From Kibdelosporangium aridum (GTDB lineage: Bacteria; Actinomycetota; Actinomycetes; Mycobacteriales; Pseudonocardiaceae), in assembly GCF_900176515.1 (NCBI RefSeq), contig NZ_FWXV01000002.1, positions 744,001 through 808,000 of the forward strand: a stretch of 64,000 nt of DNA, in the 5' to 3' direction. The number at the start of each line of letters is the position of its first letter. Position 1 is the first letter of the stretch. Below are positions 45,393 to 55,629 of this stretch, piece by piece. The notes beneath the pieces are model-generated. The model searched no databases. It was not told where the DNA came from and saw only the letters and a program-made list of their open reading frames with translations. A program made the position numbers and the translations under genes.

Positions 45393-46643
45393 CTATGACA
45401 GAACACGGAAACCAACACGTTCAGCATCACTCGGCGACCGGAACCACACCTCCGCGACAATCCGGTCAAACTGCGGGTTGTCCTGCGTGCAGTAACGCAG
45501 CGCGGTGACGCTGGCCTTGACGTTGAACTCCGGCGCGGGAGCACCGCCGCCCGGCAGCGGCATCGCCGACCCAGGCCCGAACGGCCCTGGCGGGACGAAT
45601 TCGTCCGACCCGGCAACAGCGGCCTCGTCCTGTTGGTCAGCGACCGGCACGACCGGCTCGAACAGCGACCGGCTCGAATCCTGCTCGGCGGCCGGAGCCG
45701 CGACCGGCTCGAAGCGTTGCGTCGCAGCCGGTTCGACCACATCGACCGGCTCAGGATCCGGCAGCTTCGGCGGCTCGATGTGCTGTGGCAGCTCCGGCTC
45801 GTAGTGCTGGACGGGTTCCGGTGCCGGCGCGTCCGGCTCGTAGTGCTGGACGGCTTCGGACGCTGGCTCAGGCTCCGGCTGAGCGGGCGTCTCGTTGTCC
45901 AGTGACCGGATCATCCCGTCCGGGATCGGCGTGGTGTGCTGGGTGAAGATCGTGCCCTGGGCATCCACCTGCTCGTCGTCCTCGACGTCGGTGATCAGGT
46001 GCGGGTCCGCCTCTTCCGCTGTGCCGTTGATCGAGCCCGAAATCGGCGCTTCCTTGGCGAACCAGTCCTCACCCGACGACTCGGCCTTGTCGGGCATCCG
46101 CAGGTCCGCGGGCGGCACGAAAACCGTGGTGCTCTCGGTGAACTGGCGGAACGGGGCGTCCGACAGCTCGGTGTCGCTCTCGTCCGGGATCGGCGGCTCG
46201 GGCGGAGCCTGCGGATCCAACCGCGAGGAGAAGGAATGCTGAGGCTGCGGCGGCAGCTCCGGCGGAGCGATCGGCATCGGTGGCGGTGGCAGCTCGGGCG
46301 GAGCGGTCGGGCCAGGCTGTGCGGACGCCGGCATGGGCGGCGGGGGCAGCTGCGGCGGGCGGATCGGCTGCTGGACCGGAGCGTGGTGCTGCGGCGGCGC
46401 CGGTGGTGCCTTTGGCGTGTCGAAAAGGTCGTCGAGGAACCTGTCGGCTTCCTTGCCCGTCGGCGGGCCGACCGGCTCGGCCACCCGAGTCGGTTGCCTG
46501 AACTCACGCGGCTGGTTCGAGCCGGCGTCCTCCAGCTCGCCGACACGCTTGCGTATCGGCCTGACCAGCAACAACCATGTGAACAGCACGCCTAGCAGGA
46601 ACGACCCCAGGCTCCATAGCCAGACCTGGCCGAAGATCTGCAT
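45393..46643 (-). CDS. membrane-anchored proline-rich protein, function unknown
   Basis: A 416-residue protein: one N-terminal membrane helix (IFGQVWLWSLGSFLLGVLFTWLLLV) with the basic stop RPIRKRV, then about 300 residues of proline/glutamate-rich low complexity with repeats of QHYEP (for example EAVQHYEPDAPAPEPVQHYEP in two parts), and a C-terminal globular stretch of about 45 residues (FNVKASVTALRYC ... AEVWFRSPSDAERVGF). That tail resembles a small conserved module seen at the end of actinobacterial membrane proteins, but I cannot name it. ATG 46643 begins the helix. A role at the cell envelope is likely. It lies 61 bases after grcC on the same strand. Confidence 0.75.
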   Translation of the reverse strand: MQIFGQVWLWSLGSFLLGVLFTWLLLVRPIRKRVGELEDAGSNQPREFRQPTRVAEPVGPPTGKEADRFLDDLFDTPKAPPAPPQHHAPVQQPIRPPQLPPPPMPASAQPGPTAPPELPPPPMPIAPPELPPQPQHSFSSRLDPQAPPEPPIPDESDTELSDAPFRQFTESTTVFVPPADLRMPDKAESSGEDWFAKEAPISGSINGTAEEADPHLITDVEDDEQVDAQGTIFTQHTTPIPDGMIRSLDNETPAQPEPEPASEAVQHYEPDAPAPEPVQHYEPELPQHIEPPKLPDPEPVDVVEPAATQRFEPVAAPAAEQDSSRSLFEPVVPVADQQDEAAVAGSDEFVPPGPFGPGSAMPLPGGGAPAPEFNVKASVTALRYCTQDNPQFDRIVAEVWFRSPSDAERVGFRVLS

Positions 46644-46704
46644 CCACTTGCTCCCTCGTGGTCCCCACCCCGTTTCCACCCTACGGGGTGAATGGATCAC
46701 AGCC

Positions 46705-47724
46705 TTAGCGGGTCCGCTCGATGACGTACCGCGTCAGCAGCTCGAGGGCGTCGCGGGCAGGGCTGTCGGGCAGCGGCGCGAGTGCGGTGTGCGCACGCTC
46801 GGCGTACTGCTCGAGGGTCTCCCGTGCCCGCTGCATGCCTTTCGAGCCACGCAGCAGTTCAAGTGCTTCCTCGACCTCGGCGTCGTCGGAGATCGGTCCG
46901 GCGAGCAGCTCGGCGAGGCGGTCGTTGCCGTCCACGGACAATGCGTAGATCATCGGCAGGGTCTTCACGCCCTCCCGCAGGTCGGTGCCGGGGGTCTTGC
47001 CCGATTCGGCCGCGGGTGACGCGATGTCGATGATGTCGTCGGAGATCTGGAACGCCGCACCGATGATCTTGCCGTATCGGTGCAACGCCTCGGTCTGCTC
47101 GGGGGTGGCATTGGAGAACATGCCCGCGTAGCGACCGGCAGTGGCGATCAGCGAACCGGTCTTCTGGCCGATGACGGAGAGGTAGTGCTCGACGGCGTCC
47201 TCGCCGGGCGCCGGTCCGACGGTCTCCCGCATCTGGCCGGTGACCAGCTCGGAGAACGTCTCGGCGATGATCCGCGCGGCGTCGGTGCCGAGGTCGGCGA
47301 CCAGGCCGGAAGCGTGAGCGAACAGGAAGTCACCGGTCAGGATGGCGATGGTGTTGTCCCACCGGGCGTTGACGCTGTCCGCGCCACGCCGCATGGTCGC
47401 CTCGTCCATCACGTCGTCGTGGTACAGCGTCGCCAGGTGCACCAGCTCGACGGCGGCAGCCGCGGTGATGACCTCCGGCAACGGCCCGTCGGCGATGTGT
47501 GAGGAGATCAGGGTGAACAGCGGGCGGAAGCGCTTGCCACCCGCGTTGACCAGGTGCAAGGCAGCCTCGTCGATGAACGAGACATCGCTGTCGGCGACCC
47601 CGTGCAGGATCTTCTCCACGTCGGAGAGGGCCAGGCCAACGGCCCGCACCAGGTCAGGATCGGCCGCGCCCAGACCCAAAGGCAGGCGCGGGTCAGGAAC
47701 GGCAGGCGTCTGTTCAGCTGTCAC
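46705..47724 (-). CDS. grcC: trans-polyprenyl diphosphate synthase, GrcC/heptaprenyl-type
   Basis: A 339-residue E-isoprenyl synthase with both Asp-rich motifs: first DDVMDEATMRRG in the context HLATLYHDDVMD, second DDIIDI in ISDDIIDIASP, plus GGKRFRPL near residue 62 and TGQMRE. Such enzymes make the side chain of menaquinone (C40-C45 in actinobacteria). In mycobacteria grcC1 lies beside htpX and menaquinone genes; here complex I, which uses menaquinone, follows 1.6 kb away. GTG start. Confidence 0.92.
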   Translation of the reverse strand: MTAEQTPAVPDPRLPLGLGAADPDLVRAVGLALSDVEKILHGVADSDVSFIDEAALHLVNAGGKRFRPLFTLISSHIADGPLPEVITAAAAVELVHLATLYHDDVMDEATMRRGADSVNARWDNTIAILTGDFLFAHASGLVADLGTDAARIIAETFSELVTGQMRETVGPAPGEDAVEHYLSVIGQKTGSLIATAGRYAGMFSNATPEQTEALHRYGKIIGAAFQISDDIIDIASPAAESGKTPGTDLREGVKTLPMIYALSVDGNDRLAELLAGPISDDAEVEEALELLRGSKGMQRARETLEQYAERAHTALAPLPDSPARDALELLTRYVIERTR

Positions 47725-47796
47725 GTCGTTGTCGCTCCCCCGGCAGCAGTGGTACCAGTCCGCCCAGCGTAAACGCTGATACGGCCGGGAGACCGG

Positions 47797-48102
47797 TCAG
47801 GGCTGGAGACCGTGGCGCAGAGCACGCTTCCAGGTTACGGAGGGTATCCGGAGCACACCACCATCGGGATTTTTGCTGTCCCGGACGAGCACTAAGCCCG
47901 GGTCGTCGAGGTTCACCTCGACACACTCGCCGTTGGGGTTGCTGCGGGTGGACTTGAACCAGCCGCGAGACGGTATGCGCAACTCGCCACCATCAGGGTT
48001 CTTGCTGTCCCGAACCCGGATTAAGCCAGGGCTGTCGAGGTTCACCTCGACACAGCTGCCGTTCGGGTTGCTGAGGCTCGACTTGAACCACCCACGCGTC
48101 AT
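47797..48102 (-). CDS. tandem DUF397 protein
   Basis: A 101-residue protein made of two copies of the DUF397 domain: residues about 3-45 and 46-88 share W-F-K-S-[ST]-x-S-N-P-N-G-x-C-V-E-V-N-L-D and a VRDSKNPDGG turn. DUF397 proteins usually have one copy of about 60 residues and act with XRE/DUF5753 regulators, as in whiJ-type loci of streptomycetes. The ATG overlaps the regulator stop by 4 bases. The near identity of the repeats suggests a recent duplication. Confidence 0.9.
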   Translation of the reverse strand: MTRGWFKSSLSNPNGSCVEVNLDSPGLIRVRDSKNPDGGELRIPSRGWFKSTRSNPNGECVEVNLDDPGLVLVRDSKNPDGGVLRIPSVTWKRALRHGLQP

Positions 48103-48965
48103 TCCAACTCCCTGAGCACCTCGCGAATCAGTGCCAGCGAGTCCTTTCGATTCAACGCTCGTTCCATCGCGTCGTCCAAGCTGGCGGTCGCCTCCAGAAC
48201 TTTACTTCGCTTGTCGACAAGCGCTTGTGAGGTAACGGTTTCCTGCCACAACACCTTGGGCAGCCTCGACGAGGCGAAAGTGAACAGTTCCGCCGAGTTG
48301 CCGATCAACGGATGAGCCCCGGCGGTAAACGGCATCACTCTGACATCTACCTGTTCCGCGGCCAGCTCGATGAGGTGCTCAAGCTGTGCCCGCAGGACAG
48401 CGGATCCCCCTACCCGCTGCAGCAGCGCGGCCTGTCCCAACACCACCGAGATGTCCAGGGAGTTGTCCCCCGACAGCCGCCTTTGCCTGCGCAGGCGCGA
48501 TTCCACACGCTGGTCGACGTCAACTGGCCGGATATAAGGGCCACCACCCTTGATCATCGCTCGGGCGTAGTCAGCGGTCTGCAGCAGGCCAGGAATCACC
48601 TCGCTTTGGTAGATCTGAACCCTGGCCGCGCCCGCTTCCAACCCGAGGAAGCGGATGAATTCGTCCGAGTAAATGTGCTCGTAGTCGTGGTACCACTCGC
48701 GGCGATCTGCGCCTGCGCGCAGGCGCTCCAAATAGGACACCTCATGGTCGTAGAGCTCGTAGACCTGGGCGACATCCGGCAGCTTGAACGCGGCCAGCTT
48801 GCGCTTGCCGCTCTCGATCGCGGACAAGTTCGGGCCGCCCACGCCGGTCGCCTTGCCCGCGGCCGCGACGGTCATGCCGAGTTCTTCCCTGCGCTGTTTC
48901 AGGCGAATGCCCAGCTCCCACGCTTGCACGGTGCTTGAGGTCGGGTTTGATGTCGGCTCAGCCAC
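48099..48965 (-). CDS. XRE-family regulator with DUF5753
   Basis: A 288-residue regulator: helix-turn-helix (RLKQRREELGMTVAAAGKATG, NLSAIESGKRKL) and the actinobacterial DUF5753 domain (QIYQSEVIPGLLQTADYARAMI, DISVVLGQAALLQRVGG, VRVMPF). I prefer the GTG at 48965, with GAAGGC upstream; a GTG at 48986 also fits. Such regulators pair with DUF397 proteins, encoded immediately downstream here, in control of development or antibiotic production. A small gene lies divergently across 91 bases. Confidence 0.9.
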   Translation of the reverse strand: MAEPTSNPTSSTVQAWELGIRLKQRREELGMTVAAAGKATGVGGPNLSAIESGKRKLAAFKLPDVAQVYELYDHEVSYLERLRAGADRREWYHDYEHIYSDEFIRFLGLEAGAARVQIYQSEVIPGLLQTADYARAMIKGGGPYIRPVDVDQRVESRLRRQRRLSGDNSLDISVVLGQAALLQRVGGSAVLRAQLEHLIELAAEQVDVRVMPFTAGAHPLIGNSAELFTFASSRLPKVLWQETVTSQALVDKRSKVLEATASLDDAMERALNRKDSLALIREVLRELE

Positions 48966-49056
48966 CTGTCGTGCGCCTTCTTTCACTCGATCGTGGATTG
49001 CGGGCCAGATAATTATCTGACACGGTTGATGGCAATGTTCTCACAGGAGGTTTGAG

Positions 49057-49371
49057 ATGAGCACCCGATACGGCTTCACCCTGTTCGACCTGCGCAAGCA
49101 GGATCTGAACCGGGCTTATTACGAGATCGTTCACCAGCTTGAAGTCGACCCGGCCGAGTTCGGCCTTGAGGTGCTGGCGAAGCGACTATCCGCTTGGGCG
49201 ATGGAAGTGCTCCGGGCCGAGGACGCTCAGCTCGGCATGTACAGCGCCGAACTCAGCACTCTCGACGACCAGGACGAGCCCGACAAGTACCTCTACGCCG
49301 TGACCATATGCCAAAACGGGTCCGACCAAGTTGTCACCTGGCCGGACCCGCGTGGGTTCCTCAAGGTCTAG
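49057..49371 (+). CDS. small protein of unknown function next to the XRE/DUF397 pair
   Basis: A 104-residue acidic protein (MSTRYGFTLFDLRKQDLNRAY at its start) with AGGAGG eight bases before the ATG. It has no signal or membrane helix. The sequence alternates helix (ELSTLDDQ, YYEIVHQLE) and a C-terminal strand pair (YLYAVTICQNGSDQVVTW). It is divergent from the XRE regulator and probably shares its control region. Its stop shares CTAG with the convergent nuoN stop. I do not recognise the family. Confidence 0.7.
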   Translation: MSTRYGFTLFDLRKQDLNRAYYEIVHQLEVDPAEFGLEVLAKRLSAWAMEVLRAEDAQLGMYSAELSTLDDQDEPDKYLYAVTICQNGSDQVVTWPDPRGFLKV

Positions 49372-50933
49372 AAGGCGAACGTCCCCGTCCCCGCCCAATC
49401 CAGGGCAAAGGCAGGCACGAGCCCCAGAACCAGCGTGACGAGCACGCCGAGGGTGATAGCCGCAGTGGTGAACGTGCCGGGCACGGTCACCGTCGGGCCG
49501 TCGGGTGCGGGGTCGCTGAAGTACATCAGCACGATCACCCGCAGGTAGAAGAACGCCGCCACGGCCGAGGCGATCAGCGCGATCACCACGAGCGGGGTCA
49601 TGCCGTCCTGGATACCCGCCGAGAACACTACGAACTTGCCAATGAACCCGCTGGTCATCGGGATACCGGCCATCGCGAGCAGCAAGAACGTGAACACCGC
49701 CGCGAGTACCGGCGACCGCTTGGCCAGACCGGCCCACTGGGACAGGTGCGTGGCCTCACCGGACGAGTCGCGCACCAGGCTCACCGCACCGAACGCCGCC
49801 AGCGTGGTGAAGCCGTAGGTCAACAGGTAGAACAGCGTGCCGGACAGGCCTTCCGGACGAAGGGCCAGCGCACCGACGAGCAGGAAGCCCGCGTGGGCGA
49901 TCGACGAGTACGCCAGCATCCGCTTGACGTCGGTCTGAGTAAGACCCAGCACCGCGCCGATCACCATCGAGGCGATGGCGACGACCCACAGCACGCCGCG
50001 CCATTCCCAGCTGGTCGACTCGAAGCCGACCGTCAGCACACGCAGGATGCCACCGAACGCTGCCACCTTCGTGCACGCGGCCATGAAGGCCGTGATCGGC
50101 GTCGGCGCGCCCTGGTACACGTCGGGCGTCCACGCGTGGAACGGACCGACCGACGCCTTGAACAGCAGACCCACGACCAGCAGACCGAAGCCACCGAACA
50201 ACAGCGTGTCGGACGCCGCCGAACCCGCTGCCGCGTTGGCGATGTCGGCCAGCTTGACCGAACCCGCGTAGCCGTAGAGCAGTGCCAGGCCGTACAGGAA
50301 GAAGGCCGAGGCGAAGGCACCGAGCAGGAAGTACTTCACCGCGGCTTCCTGCGAGATCAGCCTGCGCCGCCTGGCCAGACCGCACATCAGGTACAGCGGG
50401 AGGCTGAGCACCTCGAGTGCGATGAACATCGTCAGCAGGTCGTTGGACGCGCAGAAGATCATCATCCCGGACAGCGCGAACAGCGTGAGCGGGAAGACCT
50501 CGGTCTGCATGCCGCCCGACTGGGCCTGCGCCCGGTCCTGCAGCGTGCCCGGGCGGATGCCGGCCGTCGCGACGAAGGCGCCACCACGCTCGACCGTCCG
50601 GTCAGCGATCAGCAGGATCGCGGCGAGGCCGAGGGCAAGCAGCGTGCCCCACAGGAACAGTGCCGGCCGGTCGACCGCGATGGTCCGGTACAGCGTGGTC
50701 AGCCCGCGCTGCGGCGAGTCGGTGACGTAGACGATGAACGCCACGCCTGCCGCCACGATCGACAGCAACGACAGCGTGACCTGTGCGGCCCACCGGCTTG
50801 CCTTGGACACGAACGCCTCGACCAGCACGCCGATGCACGCCGCGCCAAGCAGGATCAGGATCGGCAGGATCGCCGCGTACTCGATCTGCGGCGCGTCGAT
50901 CGGTGCCTGCGTTGGTGGTTGTAGAGCCAACAC
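49368..50933 (-). CDS. nuoN: NADH-quinone oxidoreductase subunit N
   Basis: A 521-residue antiporter-like membrane subunit with about 14 helices. It carries the conserved lysine helix context (KASVGPFHAWTPDVYQGAPTP) and YSSIAHAGFLLVG. It conducts protons in the membrane arm of complex I. It is the last nuo gene, one base after nuoM, starting at GTG. Confidence 0.97.
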   Translation of the reverse strand: MLALQPPTQAPIDAPQIEYAAILPILILLGAACIGVLVEAFVSKASRWAAQVTLSLLSIVAAGVAFIVYVTDSPQRGLTTLYRTIAVDRPALFLWGTLLALGLAAILLIADRTVERGGAFVATAGIRPGTLQDRAQAQSGGMQTEVFPLTLFALSGMMIFCASNDLLTMFIALEVLSLPLYLMCGLARRRRLISQEAAVKYFLLGAFASAFFLYGLALLYGYAGSVKLADIANAAAGSAASDTLLFGGFGLLVVGLLFKASVGPFHAWTPDVYQGAPTPITAFMAACTKVAAFGGILRVLTVGFESTSWEWRGVLWVVAIASMVIGAVLGLTQTDVKRMLAYSSIAHAGFLLVGALALRPEGLSGTLFYLLTYGFTTLAAFGAVSLVRDSSGEATHLSQWAGLAKRSPVLAAVFTFLLLAMAGIPMTSGFIGKFVVFSAGIQDGMTPLVVIALIASAVAAFFYLRVIVLMYFSDPAPDGPTVTVPGTFTTAAITLGVLVTLVLGLVPAFALDWAGTGTFAF

Positions 50934-50934
50934 G

Positions 50935-52536
50935 TCACTTGCCTCCCACTGGGTCGGCCAGGCCGACCGACTGCAGCGTTGCGTCCACCGTCGGCTGGAG
51001 CACGTCCAGCACCGGCGCCGGGTAGAAGCCCAAGAAGATGATCAGGATGACCAGCGGGGCCAGCACGACCTTCTCGCGCACGTCCAGGTCCTTGAGCTTT
51101 GCCTTGGCCGGGTCGGTCGCGGTGCCGGGGCCACCCGCCACACTGACCAGAGCGTTGCCGCGCACCGGGCCCTGGAACACCCGCTGGTACGCCCACAGCA
51201 CGTAGGCCGCGGCGAGGATCATGCCGACCGCGCCGAGGATCGCGTAGACCGGAGCGTTCGGGTACGACCCGACCAGCACAAGGAACTCGCTGATGAAGGA
51301 GTTCGTGCCGGGCAGCGACAGCGCCGCGAGACCACCGAAGAGGAACAGCCCGGCGAGCACCGGGGTCGCCTTCGACATGCCGCCGTAGTCGGAGATCAGG
51401 CGCGAGTCGCCGCGCGCGATCACCATGCCCACGACCAGGAACAGCATTCCGGTCGCCAGACCGTGGTTGACCATGTACAGCGCCGAACCGGCGATCGACT
51501 GGGTCGAGAAGGCGAAGATGCCAAGGCCGATGAACCCGAAGTGGGCGATGGAGATGTACGCCATCAACCGCTTCATGTCGTTCTGGCCGGTGGCCAGGAT
51601 CGCGCCGTACAGCAGCCCCAGCACCGAGAGGATCAGCACCAGCGGCGCGAGTTCCTGGCTGGCCGCCGGGAACAACGGCAGGCAGTAGCGCAGGAAGCCG
51701 AACGTACCGATCTTGTCGAGCACACCGACCAGCAGCACGCCGGTGCCGATCGGGGCTTCGGCGGTCGCGTCGGGCAGCCAGGTGTGCAACGGAACCAGCG
51801 GCGCCTTGATCGCGAACGCCACGAAGAAGCCGAGGAACAACCAGATCTGCGTACTCAGCGGCGCCTGGTCCATCACGTTCGACAGCGTCTGCCAGTCCAG
51901 CGTGCCGACACCGTTGTTGTAGTCGGCGCTCACCACGTACAGGCCGATCACCGACGCGAGCATGATCAGCCCGCCGAGCAGCGAGTACAGGAAGAACTTC
52001 ATCGCCGCGTACTGCCTGCGCGGGCCGCCGAACCGGCCGACCAGGAAGTACATCGGGACCAGTACGGCCTCGAAGAACACGTAGAACAGGAACACGTCGG
52101 TCGCGGCGAACACGCCGACCATGCCGGTCTGCATCACCAGCAGCAGCGAGTAGAAGCCCGCCGCACCACGGCCTTCCGGCAGTTTGTCGGCCCACGAACC
52201 GCCGATCACGATCGGCGTCAGGATGCCGATCAACGCGATCATCGTCAGCGCGATGCCGTCGATGCCGAGCGAGAAGTGCACGCCGAACGCCGGGATCCAG
52301 TCGACCGACAAGGCCAGCTGGATCCGGGAACCGTTGGGCACGAAGGTGATCCACGCCGGGATGACCAGGATCAGCTCGACCAGGGAGACCGTCAGCGCGG
52401 TCACCTTGGCCATCCGGTCGTCCTTCAGGAAGGCCACCACGATGCCGCCGAGCAGCGGCAGCAGGAGCAGCGCGAGCAACAGACCCGAGCCGCCGCCGGA
52501 CGTACCCGCGATCATCGCGGCCGGCTGTGTGTTCAT
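50935..52536 (-). CDS. nuoM: NADH-quinone oxidoreductase subunit M
   Basis: A 533-residue proton-pumping subunit with about 14 helices and the hallmark KAPLVPLHTWLPDATAEAP plus YISIAHFGFIGLG. Its ATG shares one base with the nuoL stop (TGATG). Length is normal for the family. Confidence 0.97.
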   Translation of the reverse strand: MNTQPAAMIAGTSGGGSGLLLALLLLPLLGGIVVAFLKDDRMAKVTALTVSLVELILVIPAWITFVPNGSRIQLALSVDWIPAFGVHFSLGIDGIALTMIALIGILTPIVIGGSWADKLPEGRGAAGFYSLLLVMQTGMVGVFAATDVFLFYVFFEAVLVPMYFLVGRFGGPRRQYAAMKFFLYSLLGGLIMLASVIGLYVVSADYNNGVGTLDWQTLSNVMDQAPLSTQIWLFLGFFVAFAIKAPLVPLHTWLPDATAEAPIGTGVLLVGVLDKIGTFGFLRYCLPLFPAASQELAPLVLILSVLGLLYGAILATGQNDMKRLMAYISIAHFGFIGLGIFAFSTQSIAGSALYMVNHGLATGMLFLVVGMVIARGDSRLISDYGGMSKATPVLAGLFLFGGLAALSLPGTNSFISEFLVLVGSYPNAPVYAILGAVGMILAAAYVLWAYQRVFQGPVRGNALVSVAGGPGTATDPAKAKLKDLDVREKVVLAPLVILIIFLGFYPAPVLDVLQPTVDATLQSVGLADPVGGK

Positions 52537-54488
52537 CAGGAGAACCTCACCATCAGCAGCGCGGCGACCACGAGGATCCCGCTTGCCAGCATGCTCAGCG
52601 CGTACGAACGCACGAACCCGGTCTGCAGCCGGCGAAGTCTGCCGGAGCTACCGCCGAACGAAGCCGCGATCCCGTTCACCATGCCGTCGACGCCCTTGTT
52701 GTCCACATAGACCAGTGCGCGGGCCAGCCAGGTACCCGGCTTGGCGACCAGTGCCTCGTTCAACGCGTTGCCGTACAGGTCGGCGCGGGCCGCACGGACC
52801 ACCGGCGAGACCCTGGCGGGCTTGACCACCGGGACGTCCCTGCGGCCGACGATCAGCCAGGCCAGCAGCACACCGAGCACCGACAGGCCGATCACCAGGA
52901 TCTGGATCATGCCGTGCGAGAGGACGCCGTGCTCGACTTCCTGCAGCGGCTGCAGCGACGGAGCCAGCCAGTTGACGAACCGGTTGCCGCTGGTGAAGAA
53001 GAAGCCGGCGCCGACAGAGCCGATCGCCAGGATGATCATCGGAACGGTCATCACGGACTTGGACTCGTGCGGATGGAAGTCCGAGCCGTCCTCGGCCTTC
53101 AGCTCTTTCCAGCGCTGCTTGCCGAAGAAGGTCATCAGCACCAGGCGGGTCATGTAGAACGCGGTCAGCCCGGCGCCCAGCAGCGCCGCGCCGCCGAACA
53201 CCCAGGCGCGCCAGCCTTCCTGGCCGAACGCGGCCGCGATGATCGCGTCCTTGGTGAAGAAGCCGGAGAACGGCGGGATACCGATCAGCGCGAGGTAGCC
53301 GAGCAGGAACGTGCCGAAGGTGATCGGCATGATCCGCCACAGGCCGCCGTACTTGCGCATGTCCACTTCGTCCTTCATGGCATGCATCACCGAACCGGCC
53401 CCGAGGAACAGTCCGGCCTTGAAGAAGCCGTGGGCGACGAGGTGCATGATGCCCAGCGCGTAGCCGAACGGGCCGAGGCCGACCGCCAGGATCATGTAGC
53501 CGATCTGCGAAACGGTCGAGTACGCCAGGACTTTCTTGATGTCGTCGTACGCGCAACCGATGATGCATCCGATCAGCAACGTGATCGCGCCGATGATGAT
53601 CACGACCAGGCGGCCGTCGGCGGTCAGGTTGTAGATCGGGTTGGCGCGGGCGATCAGGTAGACACCCGCGGTCACCATCGTCGCGGCGTGGATCAGGGCC
53701 GAGACCGGAGTCGGGCCCTCCATCGCGTCCGGCAACCACGCCTGCAGCGGGAACTGGCCGGACTTACCGCAAGCACCCAGCAGCAGCAGGATCGTGATCG
53801 CGGTGACCGTGGCGGGCGACAGCTCGCCGATCCGCGCGAACACCTCGCTGTACTGCGTGGTGCCCAAGTTCTTGAACAGCAGGAAGATCGCGATGGCCAG
53901 GCCCACGTCACCGACGCGGTTCATCAGGAACGCCTTCTTCGCGGCGGTGGCCGCGGACGGGCGGTTCTGGTACCAGCCGATCAGCAGGTAGGAGGCGAGA
54001 CCCACGCCTTCCCAGCCCAGGTACAGCGTCACGAAGCTGTTGCCGAGCACCAGGATCAGCATCGCCGCGACGAACAGGTTCAGGTACCCGAAGAACCGGC
54101 GCCTGCCGTCGTCGTCGGCCATGTAGCCGACCGAGTAGATGTGGATCAGCGACCCGACACCGGTGATCAGCAGCACGAACGTGATCGACAACGGGTCAAT
54201 CCGCAGTCCGAAGTCGACAGTCAACGCGTTCACGTCGATCCAGGAGAACAGCTTGGTCTCCTGGATCTGACTGCTGCCGGAGTCGAAGAACAGCGCGATG
54301 CCGTATGCGAACGAGGCGACAACCGTGGCGATGCCGAGCAGGTGGCCCCACCCGTTGGTGCGACGGCCGCCTACCAGCAGGACGAGTGCGCCGAAGGCGG
54401 GCAGCGCGATGAGAAGCCACGCCGAGCTCGCCAGTCCGCTCGCCGGGATCACCTGCTCGGCGGCGGCAAGGCTGAGATTCTGGGACAC
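52536..54488 (-). CDS. nuoL: NADH-quinone oxidoreductase subunit L
   Basis: A 650-residue subunit with about 16 helices, the antiporter core ([43 protein letters not shown]) and the long lateral helix region towards the C-terminus. It is the distal proton pump of complex I. GTG start 11 bases after nuoK. Confidence 0.97.
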   Translation of the reverse strand: MSQNLSLAAAEQVIPASGLASSAWLLIALPAFGALVLLVGGRRTNGWGHLLGIATVVASFAYGIALFFDSGSSQIQETKLFSWIDVNALTVDFGLRIDPLSITFVLLITGVGSLIHIYSVGYMADDDGRRRFFGYLNLFVAAMLILVLGNSFVTLYLGWEGVGLASYLLIGWYQNRPSAATAAKKAFLMNRVGDVGLAIAIFLLFKNLGTTQYSEVFARIGELSPATVTAITILLLLGACGKSGQFPLQAWLPDAMEGPTPVSALIHAATMVTAGVYLIARANPIYNLTADGRLVVIIIGAITLLIGCIIGCAYDDIKKVLAYSTVSQIGYMILAVGLGPFGYALGIMHLVAHGFFKAGLFLGAGSVMHAMKDEVDMRKYGGLWRIMPITFGTFLLGYLALIGIPPFSGFFTKDAIIAAAFGQEGWRAWVFGGAALLGAGLTAFYMTRLVLMTFFGKQRWKELKAEDGSDFHPHESKSVMTVPMIILAIGSVGAGFFFTSGNRFVNWLAPSLQPLQEVEHGVLSHGMIQILVIGLSVLGVLLAWLIVGRRDVPVVKPARVSPVVRAARADLYGNALNEALVAKPGTWLARALVYVDNKGVDGMVNGIAASFGGSSGRLRRLQTGFVRSYALSMLASGILVVAALLMVRFS

Positions 54489-54499
54489 CTGCTACCCCT

Positions 54500-54799
54500 C
54501 TAGTACTTCAGCAAGTTCGCGTCGTCGACGGACGCGGTCCGACGCGTGCGGAAGATGGACATGATGATCGCCAGGCCGACAACGACCTCGGCTGCGGCGA
54601 CGACCATCACGAAGAACGCCATCACCTGGCCGTCCAGCGAACCGTTGATCCTGGAGAAGGTCACCAGGGTCAGGTTCACCGCGTTGAGCATCAGCTCGAC
54701 GCACATGAACACCACGATCGCGTTGCGCCGGACCAGCACGCCCACCGCGCCGATGGTGAACAGCAGCGCCGAGAGCAGCAGGTAGTAGGTGGGGGTCAC
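54500..54799 (-). CDS. nuoK: NADH-quinone oxidoreductase subunit K
   Basis: A 99-residue three-helix subunit with the conserved membrane glutamates ([12 protein letters not shown] and [11 protein letters not shown]). GTG start overlapping the nuoJ stop (GTGA). Confidence 0.97.
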   Translation of the reverse strand: MTPTYYLLLSALLFTIGAVGVLVRRNAIVVFMCVELMLNAVNLTLVTFSRINGSLDGQVMAFFVMVVAAAEVVVGLAIIMSIFRTRRTASVDDANLLKY

Positions 54800-55629
54800 T
54801 TGTCACCCTCCTCTGTCGAGGCGGCCTTCAGCGCGTGCGCGTCCGGGCCCGGGATGGCACCAGCGACGGTCTCGATGTCCGCGGCCAGTTCACGCGAGGC
54901 CGTGGCCTCGATGATCGCCGACACCGATTCCGGCGCGATCGAGCCGTCCGGCAGCAGGGCCGGGACGGCTACCGAGTTGGCCGTGGCGTACACACCGGGA
55001 CCGGGCAGCGGGCTCGGCCGGTCGTGCTCGCCGCGGAAGCGCGCGTCCGCGAGCTCCCGCTGGGTGTTGCGCTTCTTGCCGGTGTAGCCCAGCACCATCG
55101 CGCCGACCGCGGCGGTGATCAGCAGCGCCGAGGTGAGCTCGAACGGGAACAGGTAGTCGCTGAAGATCGAGCGGCCGATGTTGGCGACGTTGCCGCCGCC
55201 CGCGTTCTGCTCGTTCAGCCCGACCGGCCGGACCGAGGTCAGTGCCTCGGCCACGCCGGAGACCAGCAGGCCGGCCAGTCCGATGCCGAGGATCGCCGCC
55301 CAGACCCGTTGCCCGCGAAGGACTTCGACAACCGAGTCGGAGGAGTCACGGCCGACCAGCATCAGCACGAACAGGAACAGCATCATGATCGCGCCGGTGT
55401 AGACGATGATCTGCACGAAGCCGAGGAACGGCGCCTGCTGGATCATGTACATGATGCCGAGCGACAGCATGGTCATCACCAGGAACATCGCCGAGTGCAC
55501 GGCGTTGCGGGCGAAGATCATGCCGAGCGCGCCTGCCAGCGCGAGCGGGGCGAGGATCCAGAACGAGATCGCCTCTCCCTGCGAGACCTTGGCGACTTCG
55601 GCGGCCTGGGCCAGGAGAATCCCGTTCAC
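54796..55629 (-). CDS. nuoJ: NADH-quinone oxidoreductase subunit J
   Basis: A 277-residue subunit: five helices in residues 1-190 including [20 protein letters not shown], then a hydrophilic C-terminal extension of about 85 residues ([20 protein letters not shown] onward) absent from short forms such as the E. coli one but usual in actinobacteria. GTG start coupled to nuoI. Confidence 0.96.
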   Translation of the reverse strand: MNGILLAQAAEVAKVSQGEAISFWILAPLALAGALGMIFARNAVHSAMFLVMTMLSLGIMYMIQQAPFLGFVQIIVYTGAIMMLFLFVLMLVGRDSSDSVVEVLRGQRVWAAILGIGLAGLLVSGVAEALTSVRPVGLNEQNAGGGNVANIGRSIFSDYLFPFELTSALLITAAVGAMVLGYTGKKRNTQRELADARFRGEHDRPSPLPGPGVYATANSVAVPALLPDGSIAPESVSAIIEATASRELAADIETVAGAIPGPDAHALKAASTEEGDK

